Assembly (NCBI GenBank): GCA_035689345.1
Contig: DASSLR010000031.1
Coordinates: 1-55,026, forward strand
Direction: 5' to 3'
DNA length: 55,026 nucleotides
Source of the DNA: CF-118 sp035689345
Lineage (GTDB): Bacteria > Chloroflexota > Dormibacteria > Dormibacterales > Dormibacteraceae
The notes under the pieces are model-generated. The model ran no database searches, was not told where the DNA came from, and saw nothing but the letters and a program-made list of their open reading frames with translations. Numbering within the stretch: position 1 is the stretch's first letter; each line of letters opens with the position of its first letter. Below, one piece after another: positions 32,922-40,234 of the stretch. A program made the translations under genes and the position numbers.

Positions 32922-32951
32922 ATTCTGGGACAAATAGCGGGCAGGTAAAAT
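32922..32951. promoter_or_regulatory. Overlapping divergent promoters of paaA and tRNA-His
   Basis: Reverse strand: CAGAAT (32922-32927) is 7 nt before the paaA ATG, with TTTTAC (32945-32950) 17 bases further upstream as a weak -35. Forward strand: TAAAAT (32946-32951) is a good -10 for tRNA-His, leaving a ~36-nt leader that contains the hairpin GGGCCA-N8-TGGCCC (32967-32986). The paaA -35 and the tRNA -10 share five bases, so both promoters could not be occupied at once. Confidence 0.4.
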
Positions 32952-32993
32952 CGGGTGCCCGAGGACGGGCCAACTCGTGCTGGCCCGAGGCGT

Positions 32994-33070
32994 GGTGGCT
33001 ATAGCTCAGCTGGCAGAGCACCAGATTGTGGATCTGGGTGTCGCGGGTTCAAATCCCGCTAGCCACCCCA
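32994..33070 (+). tRNA. tRNA-His (GTG anticodon)
   Basis: Complete cloverleaf: acceptor GTGGCTA/TAGCCAC, anticodon stem CCAGA/TCTGG with loop TTGTGGA (anticodon GTG), T arm GCGGG-TTCAAAT-CCCGC. The extra G at position -1 (32994) faces discriminator C73 (33067), the identity feature of tRNA-His. CCA is encoded at 33068-33070. Confidence 0.97.
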
Positions 33071-33147
33071 AATTCCTGGTCCGTGGACTATCGACCGAGG
33101 GTCGACGCAAGCACCAGTAGTTTTGGCTCCAGCTCCTCGTGCCTGGG

Positions 33148-33597
33148 TCAGCTCAGGGGCGGACCCACCACCTCGATCCCGTGTTTTCGGCTGGCATCGG
33201 CCAGGGCCATCTCCTGCTGAGGCGTGGGCGTGCCGGCGGGAGGCGGCAAGCCGGGGCCGTCCGGGATTCGGCCGAATGAGCGCACGAAGCGTTCAAAATC
33301 GCCTCGCGCGGTGATGATGAGCCAGCGAGCTTCCTCGGACTCGACTCGGAAGCTATGGGGCACGCCTTGCGGACCTACAAACGTCTGCCCTGCCGGCACG
33401 CGAACCCGCCTGTCTCCAAGCTGAATCGACAACTCGCCTTCCAGAACGTGGAAGATCTCGTCTTCCGAATGGACGTGAAGAGGCGGCGAGTCACCATGCC
33501 TTGCGTGGAACTCGAGCACCGAAATCCCATCGGCGCTTTGCTCGGCGCTGACGTGCGTCGTCACCAATCCGTCAAGGAACCAGAGTTGCTCAAGCAT
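33148..33597 (-). CDS. Cupin-domain protein
   Basis: A ~149-residue single cupin. PPLHVHSEDEIFHVLEGELSI is motif 1 (HxH...E) near residue 38, and QGVPHSFRV near residue 80 is motif 2, so the usual three His and one Glu metal ligands are present. The C-terminal ~40 residues (GLPPPAGTPTPQQEMALADASRKHGIEVVGPPL) resemble dioxygenase-like cupins of unknown substrate. ATG 33597 follows GAGGAGGAGG, a good ribosome site; the longer upstream frame is rejected. It diverges from the HhH-GPD-like gene. Confidence 0.85.
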   Translation of the reverse strand: MLEQLWFLDGLVTTHVSAEQSADGISVLEFHARHGDSPPLHVHSEDEIFHVLEGELSIQLGDRRVRVPAGQTFVGPQGVPHSFRVESEEARWLIITARGDFERFVRSFGRIPDGPGLPPPAGTPTPQQEMALADASRKHGIEVVGPPLS

Positions 33598-33695
33598 CCA
33601 TGCCTCCTCCTCGCGTGGGCGAGATCTTGAGATTTTGACTCGGCGCTCGGTCAAGAACTGCCAATACACCCAAGACTCGGGGCCAAACTCTACGC

Positions 33696-34280
33696 ATGCG
33701 CGCCGATCGTGCTTTCTTCGACTACTGGCGAGGTCGCTACTTGAGCGAGTCGAGTCCCGGCCAGATCGAGGAAGAGGAGGACCTGCTTCGGCGGGTCGGC
33801 CCACTCATACGCCGACGCGGCTACTACACGGTTTCGGAACTGAGGCGTGTAAACAGGTGGAAGCTGCCGACTGAACGCAACCGGACCTGGCTCGCGAGGA
33901 ATTCACACCACCGAGTCCGAGCGGTCACCCAGCGCGCTCTGGCTGCACCCGAAGACCTGCAGCTGTACACGCTTCAGCTGCTGCACGGTGTCAGCGCGGC
34001 GGTCGCCTCGGCGCTTCTGATCTTCCCGTTCCCTGAGCGACACACCGTGATCGACTTTCGGGTCGCGCGGGCGCTCGAAGCCCTCGACAAAGCAGGTCAA
34101 CTCAGCGATGAGCTGCTCTGGCGCCAGCGACCGCCGAGCAATGGCTCGTGGCTACCGCCGTACCCGGCGTATCTCGACGCCTGCCGACGTTTGGCAGCTC
34201 GCCATCAGATCGGGCTACGCGACCTCGATCGAGCGCTCTGGCAGTGGCATCGTGAAACGTCCGGTCGCTCAGCGCGCTAG
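33696..34280 (+). CDS. HhH-GPD-like (OGG-type) DNA-repair-related protein
   Basis: A 194-residue helical protein. LLHGVSAAVASALLIFPFPERHTVIDFRVARAL resembles the helix-hairpin-helix plus Gly/Pro/Asp loop of base-excision glycosylases (hairpin near residue 97, aspartate near 117). YPAYLDACRRLAARHQIGLRDLDRALWQWH closes the fold. Short proteins of this kind lack most of the normal glycosylase N-domain, and activity is not established. The stretch looks less GC-rich than its neighbours, which hints at later acquisition. It overlaps the convergent DUF222-HNH gene by 4 bases. Confidence 0.55.
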   Translation: MRADRAFFDYWRGRYLSESSPGQIEEEEDLLRRVGPLIRRRGYYTVSELRRVNRWKLPTERNRTWLARNSHHRVRAVTQRALAAPEDLQLYTLQLLHGVSAAVASALLIFPFPERHTVIDFRVARALEALDKAGQLSDELLWRQRPPSNGSWLPPYPAYLDACRRLAARHQIGLRDLDRALWQWHRETSGRSAR

Positions 34281-35398
34281 TCGGGGCCGCGCGGTTGGTC
34301 GAATGTCGTGCCCGGAGCCAGCAGCAGCAGGCTGCCCGCTTCCGTGCGGATCAGATTCCAGCCGCCCTCATGGACCTTCCAGTGGTGGCGGGCGCAGAGC
34401 AGGACCTGGTTTTCGATCTCGCCGCCGCCTCCGCGGGCCCAGTGCACGATGTGGTGGCCGTCGCACCACGATGCGGGCCTCTCGCAGCCCGGCCACTGGC
34501 AGTGCCTGTCGCGCGCGATCAGCGCGCGGCGCCGCGGCCCGCTGATCACCCGCTCGGCCCGGCCGACGTCGATGACGACCGAGTCCTGCAGCAGGACGCG
34601 GGTGATGGTGCAGTCGCACGCCCAGCGCTCGACGGTCCGGTACGAGACCGGAAGCGAGAACTCGGTCTCGGCGCCCGGCGCGCCGACGACTCCGAGCAGC
34701 GTTTCGATGGAGCTCGTCACCTGCATCTGCACGACCACCTTGCCGCCCTTGGTGGCCAGCTCCACGAGCGCATCCCCGAACCGCCGCTCGAGCAACCGGT
34801 CGTCGTGAGCGCCCATGACTCGAGCCAGCGGCTCGAGCGCCGTGCGTACGGCGGCGCCGCCGACCGGGTCGAGGATGCCCGATATCAGGAGGCAGCCGTT
34901 TTCAGCGGTGCTGAGCTGCAGCCGGCGTTCTTCGACCAGCTGGGCCTGCTCGTCGGCGTAAGTCTTCGGTTCGACCGAATGCCTGAAGTGCATGCACTTG
35001 TAGTGAAAGCGCCCAGGCGTGTGCTGCCGCGCCAGGGGCAAGAGCTTGTTCTCATCGAATGCCTCGCCGACGGCCTCAGCTGTGCGAGCCATGACCGTCA
35101 TATGGGCGAAGCCGATCTCACCCGCTTCCATCGCGTCGTGACTCTTGCCGAGCTGGGACAGACGCTCACCCACGGCGAGCCGGTCAGCCGCGGCGGTTGA
35201 GGTCATGCGGCAGTTGAAGCGGATCCAGTCGAGGGCGCTGTTGTAGCCCTCCGGGTCCCACTGGCGCGTCCGGTCGAAGGCGGCCGCGAGCTTGGAGAAC
35301 TCCAGCTCGAGCCGGTCGATGTCCTGACGGACGCGGATCATCTCGAGTGCGATGCGTGCGCCCTCGGGCGCGAGCTCCTCGGTCGTTGTGTCGAGCAT
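34277..35398 (-). CDS. DUF222 and HNH endonuclease domain protein
   Basis: A 373-residue protein. Residues ~15-260 are DUF222 (ALDWIRFNCRMTSTAAADRL, LARQHTPGRFHYKCMHFRH). Residues ~285-355 hold an HNH fold: CQWPGCERPASWCDGHHIVHW, then NQVLLCARHHWKVHEGG with paired Cys, the catalytic His and the last His. These proteins are abundant in actinobacteria, often in many copies, and are suspected mobile or diversifying elements; the target is unknown. The ATG at 35398 sits 6 nt after a -10 box (TACTCT) that has a TTGATC -35 at 17 bases. Confidence 0.88.
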   Translation of the reverse strand: MLDTTTEELAPEGARIALEMIRVRQDIDRLELEFSKLAAAFDRTRQWDPEGYNSALDWIRFNCRMTSTAAADRLAVGERLSQLGKSHDAMEAGEIGFAHMTVMARTAEAVGEAFDENKLLPLARQHTPGRFHYKCMHFRHSVEPKTYADEQAQLVEERRLQLSTAENGCLLISGILDPVGGAAVRTALEPLARVMGAHDDRLLERRFGDALVELATKGGKVVVQMQVTSSIETLLGVVGAPGAETEFSLPVSYRTVERWACDCTITRVLLQDSVVIDVGRAERVISGPRRRALIARDRHCQWPGCERPASWCDGHHIVHWARGGGGEIENQVLLCARHHWKVHEGGWNLIRTEAGSLLLLAPGTTFDQPRGPD

Positions 35399-35404
35399 GT
35401 GGGC

Positions 35405-35433
35405 AGAGTACGAACGAATGTTTGGAAGATCAA
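35405..35433 (-). promoter_or_regulatory. Promoter of the DUF222-HNH gene (leaderless geometry)
   Basis: Reverse strand: TTGATC (35428-35433), exactly 17 bases, then TACTCT (35405-35410), then 6 bases to the ATG. This is the clearest two-box example of the TANNNT arrangement found before many genes here; transcription would begin at or next to the start codon. Confidence 0.6.
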
Positions 35434-35460
35434 CCCAGCCTGTTAAGGCCGAAGACGCCC

Positions 35461-35530
35461 CCACCCTAGCCCTCCCCCGCAAGCGGAGGAGGGGAGACTG
35501 CTCTAACTCCCCGCAAGCGGGAGAGGGAAA
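35461..35530. repeat. Two copies of a dispersed palindromic repeat
   Basis: CCACCCTAGCCCTCCCCCGC followed by AAGCGGAGGAGGGG forms an imperfect hairpin at 35462-35493, and CTCCCCGC-AA-GCGGGAG a second one near 35507-35527. The same element recurs at 37099-37127 and in the array at 43430-43651. It lies between the divergent DUF222-HNH and winged-helix genes. Confidence 0.7.
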
Positions 35531-35539
35531 CTGGAGGCC

Positions 35540-36661
35540 GTGAGCGATCTTGTCGCCCGGCGGCTGCGCGCCCACCGGCTGATCGGCGAACCGTTCGCCA
35601 GCGCCAAAGAGGCCGTCGCGTGGTTCGGCGCCGTGCAGTCCCAGGACTACCCGGCGGCGAAGTGGGCCGTCGGGCAGCGTGTGAGCGAGGCGATCGACGC
35701 CGACCTTGACAGAGCCTTCGACAAGGGCGACATCCTGCGCACCCACGTCCTGCGGCCGACCTGGCATTTCGTGCTGCCGGCTGACATCAAATGGATCCAG
35801 GAGCTGACCTCGTCGCGCGTCCTCGCGGGTCTCGCCGGCCGGCACCGCCAGCTCGAGCTCGACTCCCGCACCAAAGACCGCGCAGCAGACGTGTTCGGCG
35901 AGGCGCTGGCGGGCGGGCGTTTCCTGACGCGTCCCGAGCTAGGCGAGGCCCTAAAAGCACAGGGAGTCAACGCCGACGGCCAGCGGCTCCCGCACCTCAT
36001 CGCCGCCGCGGAGCACGCCAACGTGATCACCAGCGGGCCGCGAAGAGGCAAGCAGTTCACCTACGCGCTGCTGGCGGAACGGGCGCCCAAAGCGCGCAAA
36101 CTCGACCGCGACCAGGCCCTCGAGGAGCTGACCATCCGCTACTTCCGCAGCCACGGCCCGGCGCAGCTCAAGGACTTCGGGTGGTGGTCTGGACTCACGG
36201 TGCTGGAGATCCGCAAGGGCATCGACCTGGCCGGCAACAAGCTCCAGCGCGAGCGCATCGATGGCGCCGATTACTGGAGCGGCGGCGACGCGGGCGCACG
36301 GAGCAGAAACAGCAAGGCCGCGCACCTGCTGCCCAACTTCGACGAGTACACCGTCGCGTACCGCGACCGCATCGCGGTTCTCGATCCAGCGATCCCGTAC
36401 GACGGGAAGTCTTTCGCCTACTACCGCGACGCCTCGCCGATGGGCGGAGTGCTGTCGAACATCGTCACGATCGGCGGTCGCGTGCGCGGCGCCTGGAGCC
36501 GCAGGGTCGAGCCGAAGGGGGTACGGGTCGACGTAAAGCTTCTGACCGCGCTCACGCCCGTCGAGGCTTCCGCGGTCAAGCGAGCGGCGGCCAAGCTCGG
36601 CACGTTCCTGGGCAGCAGCAAAACCGAGCTGCACGGAATCGATCGCGGAGGCGTACCGTAG
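35540..36661 (+). CDS. Winged-helix DNA-binding protein, AlkZ/YcaQ-like DNA glycosylase family
   Basis: A 373-residue HTH_42 (AlkZ-like) protein: AVQSQDYPAAKWAVGQRV near residue 30 includes the QxQ motif that is catalytic in AlkZ. LRTHVLRPTWHFVLPADI near 65, YFRSHGPAQLKDFGWWSGL near 200, and HLLPNFDEYTVAYRDR near 262 follow. AlkZ-type enzymes unhook interstrand crosslinks or remove bulky adducts; only some family members have been tested. The GTG at 35540 follows GGAGG. The palindromic repeat lies just upstream. Confidence 0.82.
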   Translation: MSDLVARRLRAHRLIGEPFASAKEAVAWFGAVQSQDYPAAKWAVGQRVSEAIDADLDRAFDKGDILRTHVLRPTWHFVLPADIKWIQELTSSRVLAGLAGRHRQLELDSRTKDRAADVFGEALAGGRFLTRPELGEALKAQGVNADGQRLPHLIAAAEHANVITSGPRRGKQFTYALLAERAPKARKLDRDQALEELTIRYFRSHGPAQLKDFGWWSGLTVLEIRKGIDLAGNKLQRERIDGADYWSGGDAGARSRNSKAAHLLPNFDEYTVAYRDRIAVLDPAIPYDGKSFAYYRDASPMGGVLSNIVTIGGRVRGAWSRRVEPKGVRVDVKLLTALTPVEASAVKRAAAKLGTFLGSSKTELHGIDRGGVP

Positions 36662-36676
36662 GTCGGAGGAGGCGTT

Positions 36677-37090
36677 GTGACCCCAGTTCCGGCGTGGGCC
36701 GTGGCGGGTGAGCAGATCGTCATGTCGCGCCTGCTCGTGCTGCAGTCGCGGCGCATGATGCTGGCTTCGTGCCTGCGGCGATCGCAGGTGGCGAACCGGC
36801 CGGCGCTCACAGAGCGGGTGGAATCGTTGCAGGGCGCCGCGGACAAAGCGCATGCCGACTACAAGGCCGCGGTCCTGGCCTGGGCGCACCCCGAAACGCC
36901 GCAGTTCTGGATGGTCGCCTACGCGACCATGATCGAGAACGCCGAGTCGGTCGTCGACGAGCTGCGCACCAGGTCGAGCGAGCTGCCGATCTCGGATCGC
37001 ATGCTCGTCGAGCGCGACGCCACCGAGCTGAAAGGCATTATCAAGCGCTGGCGCTCGAATCTGATGCGGCCGCAGGCAACCGGCGCCTGA
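36677..37090 (+). CDS. Hypothetical helical protein
   Basis: A 137-residue, mostly helical, soluble protein rich in Arg, Ala and Glu, with an N-terminal hydrophobic patch (VPAWAVAGEQIVM) too polar for a membrane helix. Charged stretches such as ERVESLQGAADKAHADYKA suggest a short coiled coil. I do not recognise the family. GGAGGAGG immediately before GTG 36677 is a good ribosome site, and it starts 15 nt after the AlkZ-like gene, so the two are probably cotranscribed. Confidence 0.55.
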   Translation: MTPVPAWAVAGEQIVMSRLLVLQSRRMMLASCLRRSQVANRPALTERVESLQGAADKAHADYKAAVLAWAHPETPQFWMVAYATMIENAESVVDELRTRSSELPISDRMLVERDATELKGIIKRWRSNLMRPQATGA

Positions 37091-37098
37091 TCCCACCC

Positions 37099-37127
37099 CA
37101 CCCTAGCCCTCCCGCAAGGCGGGGGAG
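37099..37127. repeat. Single copy of the dispersed palindromic repeat
   Basis: CCACCCTAGCCCTCCCGC-AAG-GCGGGGGAG, located between convergent genes (ends at 37090 and 37140), where the hairpin could act as a two-way terminator. Confidence 0.65.
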
Positions 37128-37139
37128 CGGACACTGCAC

Positions 37140-38981
37140 CTACCCGGTTTTCACCTCTTCCATCAGCAGCACCAGGCCGCCGTTGGGGCTCTGCTCGCCC
37201 GGAAGAGTCGAGACGACCACCCGGCACCGAATCGATTTGCCGCGCCGGTTGACGGCGTCGACGACGGTCTCGTCGGTGGGCGGCTTGCCCCGGGCGACTG
37301 CACGGACGAAATTGCGCAGATCCTTGACCGGCAGCCCGATGTCGAGCCCGAAGAACAGTTGCCCGACCACCTCGTCGGAGCGCAGGCCCCACATGTCGGC
37401 CGCGTGCTCGTTCCACACCTGGACGAGAAACTCCGGGTCGAGAACGGCCGCCCCCATCGGGATGCGTCCGGTGATCGCGCTTAGAAAAGTGTTGAGCTTG
37501 GCCACCTCGTCGGTGCGGGCGCGCATCTCGTTGTTGACGACCTGCAGCTCGCCGTTGGTCGTCTCGAGCTCCTCGTTGGCGGTCTCGAGCTCCTCGTTGC
37601 TGGACTGCAGCTCCTCGTTCGTCGTCTCCAGCTCCTCGACGGTCGACTGGAGCTCCTCGTTCGTGGTCTCGAGCTCCTCGTTGCTCGACAGCAGCTCCTC
37701 GTAGGCGGTCTCGACCTCCTGCTTCGAGCGCTCGAGCTCGCTTCGCAACTGCGTGAGCGCCGTGACGTCGTCGAAGTTGATGCTGACGCCGACCACGGAG
37801 CCGTCATCGTCGAGCAGCGGCACCACCTGGACGTCGAACTGTTTGAAGGTGCCATCCGGCAGCGCGAACTCGGCTGTGGGCAGAGCCACCGCGCGCCGGT
37901 CGCGGTACGCGCCGTCGATCGGAGAGCGAAGGTCGATCGGCTTGTACGAGATCTCGAGGTCCTTCAGCGGCCGCCCGATGTCGGCGGGGCCGAGGTCGAA
38001 AGTCCGTCGTGCGGCGTGGTTGGCCATCACCACCACGCCCACCACGTCGACGACGATCTGAGGGTTGGGCCCGCCTTCGGTGGCGAGCTCGCGGAGCTTG
38101 ATCTGCTTGACCATGTGGTTGCTGGCGCCGTGGTTGTCCGCCTGCGCGAGCAGCAGGAGGCGGTCGCGCAGCTGCAGCTTGGGCACTTTGGTGAACACGC
38201 GCTGCTTGAGGTCGACGGGCGCGAACAGCGAGGTGTGCGTCAGCAGCATCTCGGCGCGGCCCAGAAATAGAAACCCGTCGTCGTTGAGGGCGTAATGGAA
38301 GCGGGCGAGGATGCGTCCCTGGGCCTCGGCCGTGAAGTACATGAGGGTGTTGCGGCACAGGAGCAGGTCGATCCGCGAGATGGGCGCGTCCTGCATGAGG
38401 TCATGGCGGCCGAAGATCAGCGCGCGCCGCAGCGCCGCCCGGAACGTGAAGCGGCCGGCGAGCGGCTCGAAATAGCGCGACCGGAACGCGGGCTCGAGGG
38501 CCTCCAGCTCCTTCGACGTGTAACCGGCGCGGGCCTTGGCGAGCGCCTCTTCGTCCACGTCGGTGGCGTAGATCTTGGTGCGGCGCAGGAATTGCTCCGG
38601 GCCCAACGCCTCACAGAAGACGATTGCCGCCGAGTACGCCTCCTCACCGGACGCCGTTCCCGTGCTCCAGACGCGAATGTTGGTGTTGCGCTGGATGATC
38701 TGCGGGACGATCACCTCGCGCAGGTAGTCCCAGGCCTGCGTGTCCCGGAAGAAGCTTGTGACGTTGATGAGGATCTTGTCGAACAGGATCGGGAACTCGT
38801 CCGGATTCCCTTGCAGGTAATCGTGGTAGGAGGCGAAGCTGTCGAGGCCCAGCTCGGAGCACCGCTTGCCGACCCTGCGCAGCAGCGTCGCCCGCTTGTA
38901 GCCGGTGAAATCGAATCCGCGGCTGTCGCGGATGAACTCGAGCAGGCTCTCGAAATCCCCGTCGGTTGCCGCCAGCGTCAA
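37140..38981 (-). CDS. CheR-type methyltransferase with two PAS domains and a heptad coiled coil
   Basis: A 613-residue multidomain protein. Residues ~10-265 are a CheR methyltransferase (NVTSFFRDTQAWDYL, VWSTGTASGEEAYSAAI for SAM binding, IYATDVDEEAL, LLLCRNTLMYF). PAS 1 spans about 285-400. Residues ~415-485 are an acidic coiled coil of repeated SNEELETTNEELQ-like units, and PAS 2 spans about 490-605. There is no histidine kinase or GGDEF output domain. TTG 38981 overlaps the stop of the adjacent CheB-like gene (TTGA). In other bacteria these parts are fused as CheB-CheR-PAS-kinase hybrids outside true chemotaxis. Confidence 0.88.
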   Translation of the reverse strand: MTLAATDGDFESLLEFIRDSRGFDFTGYKRATLLRRVGKRCSELGLDSFASYHDYLQGNPDEFPILFDKILINVTSFFRDTQAWDYLREVIVPQIIQRNTNIRVWSTGTASGEEAYSAAIVFCEALGPEQFLRRTKIYATDVDEEALAKARAGYTSKELEALEPAFRSRYFEPLAGRFTFRAALRRALIFGRHDLMQDAPISRIDLLLCRNTLMYFTAEAQGRILARFHYALNDDGFLFLGRAEMLLTHTSLFAPVDLKQRVFTKVPKLQLRDRLLLLAQADNHGASNHMVKQIKLRELATEGGPNPQIVVDVVGVVVMANHAARRTFDLGPADIGRPLKDLEISYKPIDLRSPIDGAYRDRRAVALPTAEFALPDGTFKQFDVQVVPLLDDDGSVVGVSINFDDVTALTQLRSELERSKQEVETAYEELLSSNEELETTNEELQSTVEELETTNEELQSSNEELETANEELETTNGELQVVNNEMRARTDEVAKLNTFLSAITGRIPMGAAVLDPEFLVQVWNEHAADMWGLRSDEVVGQLFFGLDIGLPVKDLRNFVRAVARGKPPTDETVVDAVNRRGKSIRCRVVVSTLPGEQSPNGGLVLLMEEVKTG

Positions 38982-39583
38982 TCAGGCACCTCGCCGTCGA
39001 CCAGCGTTTGGAGCGCGACGGGAATCTCGTCCAGGGCGAGCACGAAATCGACGGTGCCGGTCTTGATCGCGGAAGAGGGCATACCGAAGAACTCCGACGT
39101 GGCCTCGTCCTGAACGATCACCGTGCCGCCGCGCTTCTTGATGGCCGTGACGCCCATCGAGCCGTCGTGGCCGGTACCGGTGATGACCACGGCGATCGCG
39201 CGCTCCCCATACGCCGCGGCCACTGACTCGAAGAGCAGGTCGGCGGACGGTCGCACGAAGTTGACGAGCTCGGTTTGCGTCAGGCTCACGGTGCCGTCAC
39301 GGTTCACCAGGAGATGGCGATCGGGCGGCGCCAGGTAGACATGGCCCGCCTCCAGCTCCATCCCGTCGGCGGCCTGGTACACCGGCATGTTGGAGCGGCG
39401 TCCGACGATCTGCGGCATAAGGCTCCGATGCCGGGGGTCCAGGTGCTGGACGACCACGACGATCGCGCCGAAGTTCGCGGGCAGGTGGCCCAGGATGGAG
39501 GTGAGGGCCGTCAATCCTCCCGCCGAGGCCGCGATCGCGACGATCTCAAACGGCTTTGCGCCGGAGCGGCGAGATCCGTCCAC
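38978..39583 (-). CDS. CheB-type methylesterase domain protein (no receiver domain), copy 1
   Basis: A 201-residue stand-alone CheB catalytic domain. Ser in IAASAGGLTAL (residue ~20), His in VQHLDPRHRS and Asp in TGTGHDGSMGV form the triad that removes methyl groups from glutamate side chains of receptors. No phosphoacceptor receiver domain is attached, so activity would be set by something else, perhaps direct contact with the CheR-PAS protein it is coupled to. GTG start; 12 nt after the second CheB-like gene. Confidence 0.88.
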   Translation of the reverse strand: MDGSRRSGAKPFEIVAIAASAGGLTALTSILGHLPANFGAIVVVVQHLDPRHRSLMPQIVGRRSNMPVYQAADGMELEAGHVYLAPPDRHLLVNRDGTVSLTQTELVNFVRPSADLLFESVAAAYGERAIAVVITGTGHDGSMGVTAIKKRGGTVIVQDEATSEFFGMPSSAIKTGTVDFVLALDEIPVALQTLVDGEVPD

Positions 39584-39595
39584 CAGCCGATGATG

Positions 39596-40210
39596 TCACG
39601 TTCCTGGCCGATTCACCCCGGCCGGCGGCCCGACTATCCGGGAGATGATCCCGCCGATGTCGTCGACCAGGGCCACATACTCCGGCTGAGCGCGCTTGAT
39701 CGCGTTCCGCGGCATCGATCCCACGGCGGCATCATCAGGATGCTGCACGATGCCGATGCCGCCGGCTTCGCGAATGGCGGCCAGGCCGGCGCTGCCGTCA
39801 TCGAGGCCGCCCGACAGGATCACCCCCACCACGCGCGGCCCATAGGTTTCCGCCGCCGACTGGAACAGCACATCGATAGCCGGGCGGGCGCCGTTCACCT
39901 TCGGTCCCTTCGAGTTCTGGATCGCTCCCGTGGACACGTCCAGATGAAGATCCGGCGAAGCGACGTAGATGCACCCGGGCAGCAGCGGGTCGCCGTCCTC
40001 GGGCGTCACCGCCGGCGGTCCTCCGAGCCGGTTGAGGATCTGAGCCAGGATCGTCGTCGACGAAGGGTTCAGGTGCAGCACGACGAGCATCGCGGCCGCC
40101 AGGTTGGGCGGGAGGTCGGCAACGATTCGCTTCAGAGGCCCGAGGGCGCCGGCGGATCCGCCGACCACCACGACGTCCCGCGTCTCACCGTTGAGATGCT
40201 TTAGCCCCAC
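39596..40210 (-). CDS. CheB-type methylesterase domain protein (no receiver domain), copy 2
   Basis: A 204-residue diverged paralogue of the next gene. The triad is kept: VGGSAGALGPL, LHLNPSS and SGGLDDGSAGL. It differs in the loops and has a shortened substrate region. GTG 40210 is the first gene of the three-gene CheB-CheB-CheR/PAS unit; I see neither a Shine-Dalgarno sequence nor a clear -10 box. No methyl-accepting receptor, CheA, CheW or flagellar gene is in the window. Confidence 0.86.
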   Translation of the reverse strand: MGLKHLNGETRDVVVVGGSAGALGPLKRIVADLPPNLAAAMLVVLHLNPSSTTILAQILNRLGGPPAVTPEDGDPLLPGCIYVASPDLHLDVSTGAIQNSKGPKVNGARPAIDVLFQSAAETYGPRVVGVILSGGLDDGSAGLAAIREAGGIGIVQHPDDAAVGSMPRNAIKRAQPEYVALVDDIGGIISRIVGPPAGVNRPGT

Positions 40211-40234
40211 AAGGGGAAAACGCGGGGGGGAGCG

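Noticed and set aside
33091..33105. Hairpin TCGACC-GAG-GGTCGA after tRNA-His as terminator
   Set aside because: The stem is only 6 bp and no T-run follows on either strand.
33068..33147. Integrase attachment site at the tRNA-His 3' end
   Set aside because: No second copy of the tRNA 3' segment and no integrase gene were seen in the following 20 kb.
38973..40210. Classical chemotaxis operon
   Set aside because: CheA, CheW, CheY, receptors and flagellar genes are absent, and the CheB proteins lack receiver domains.
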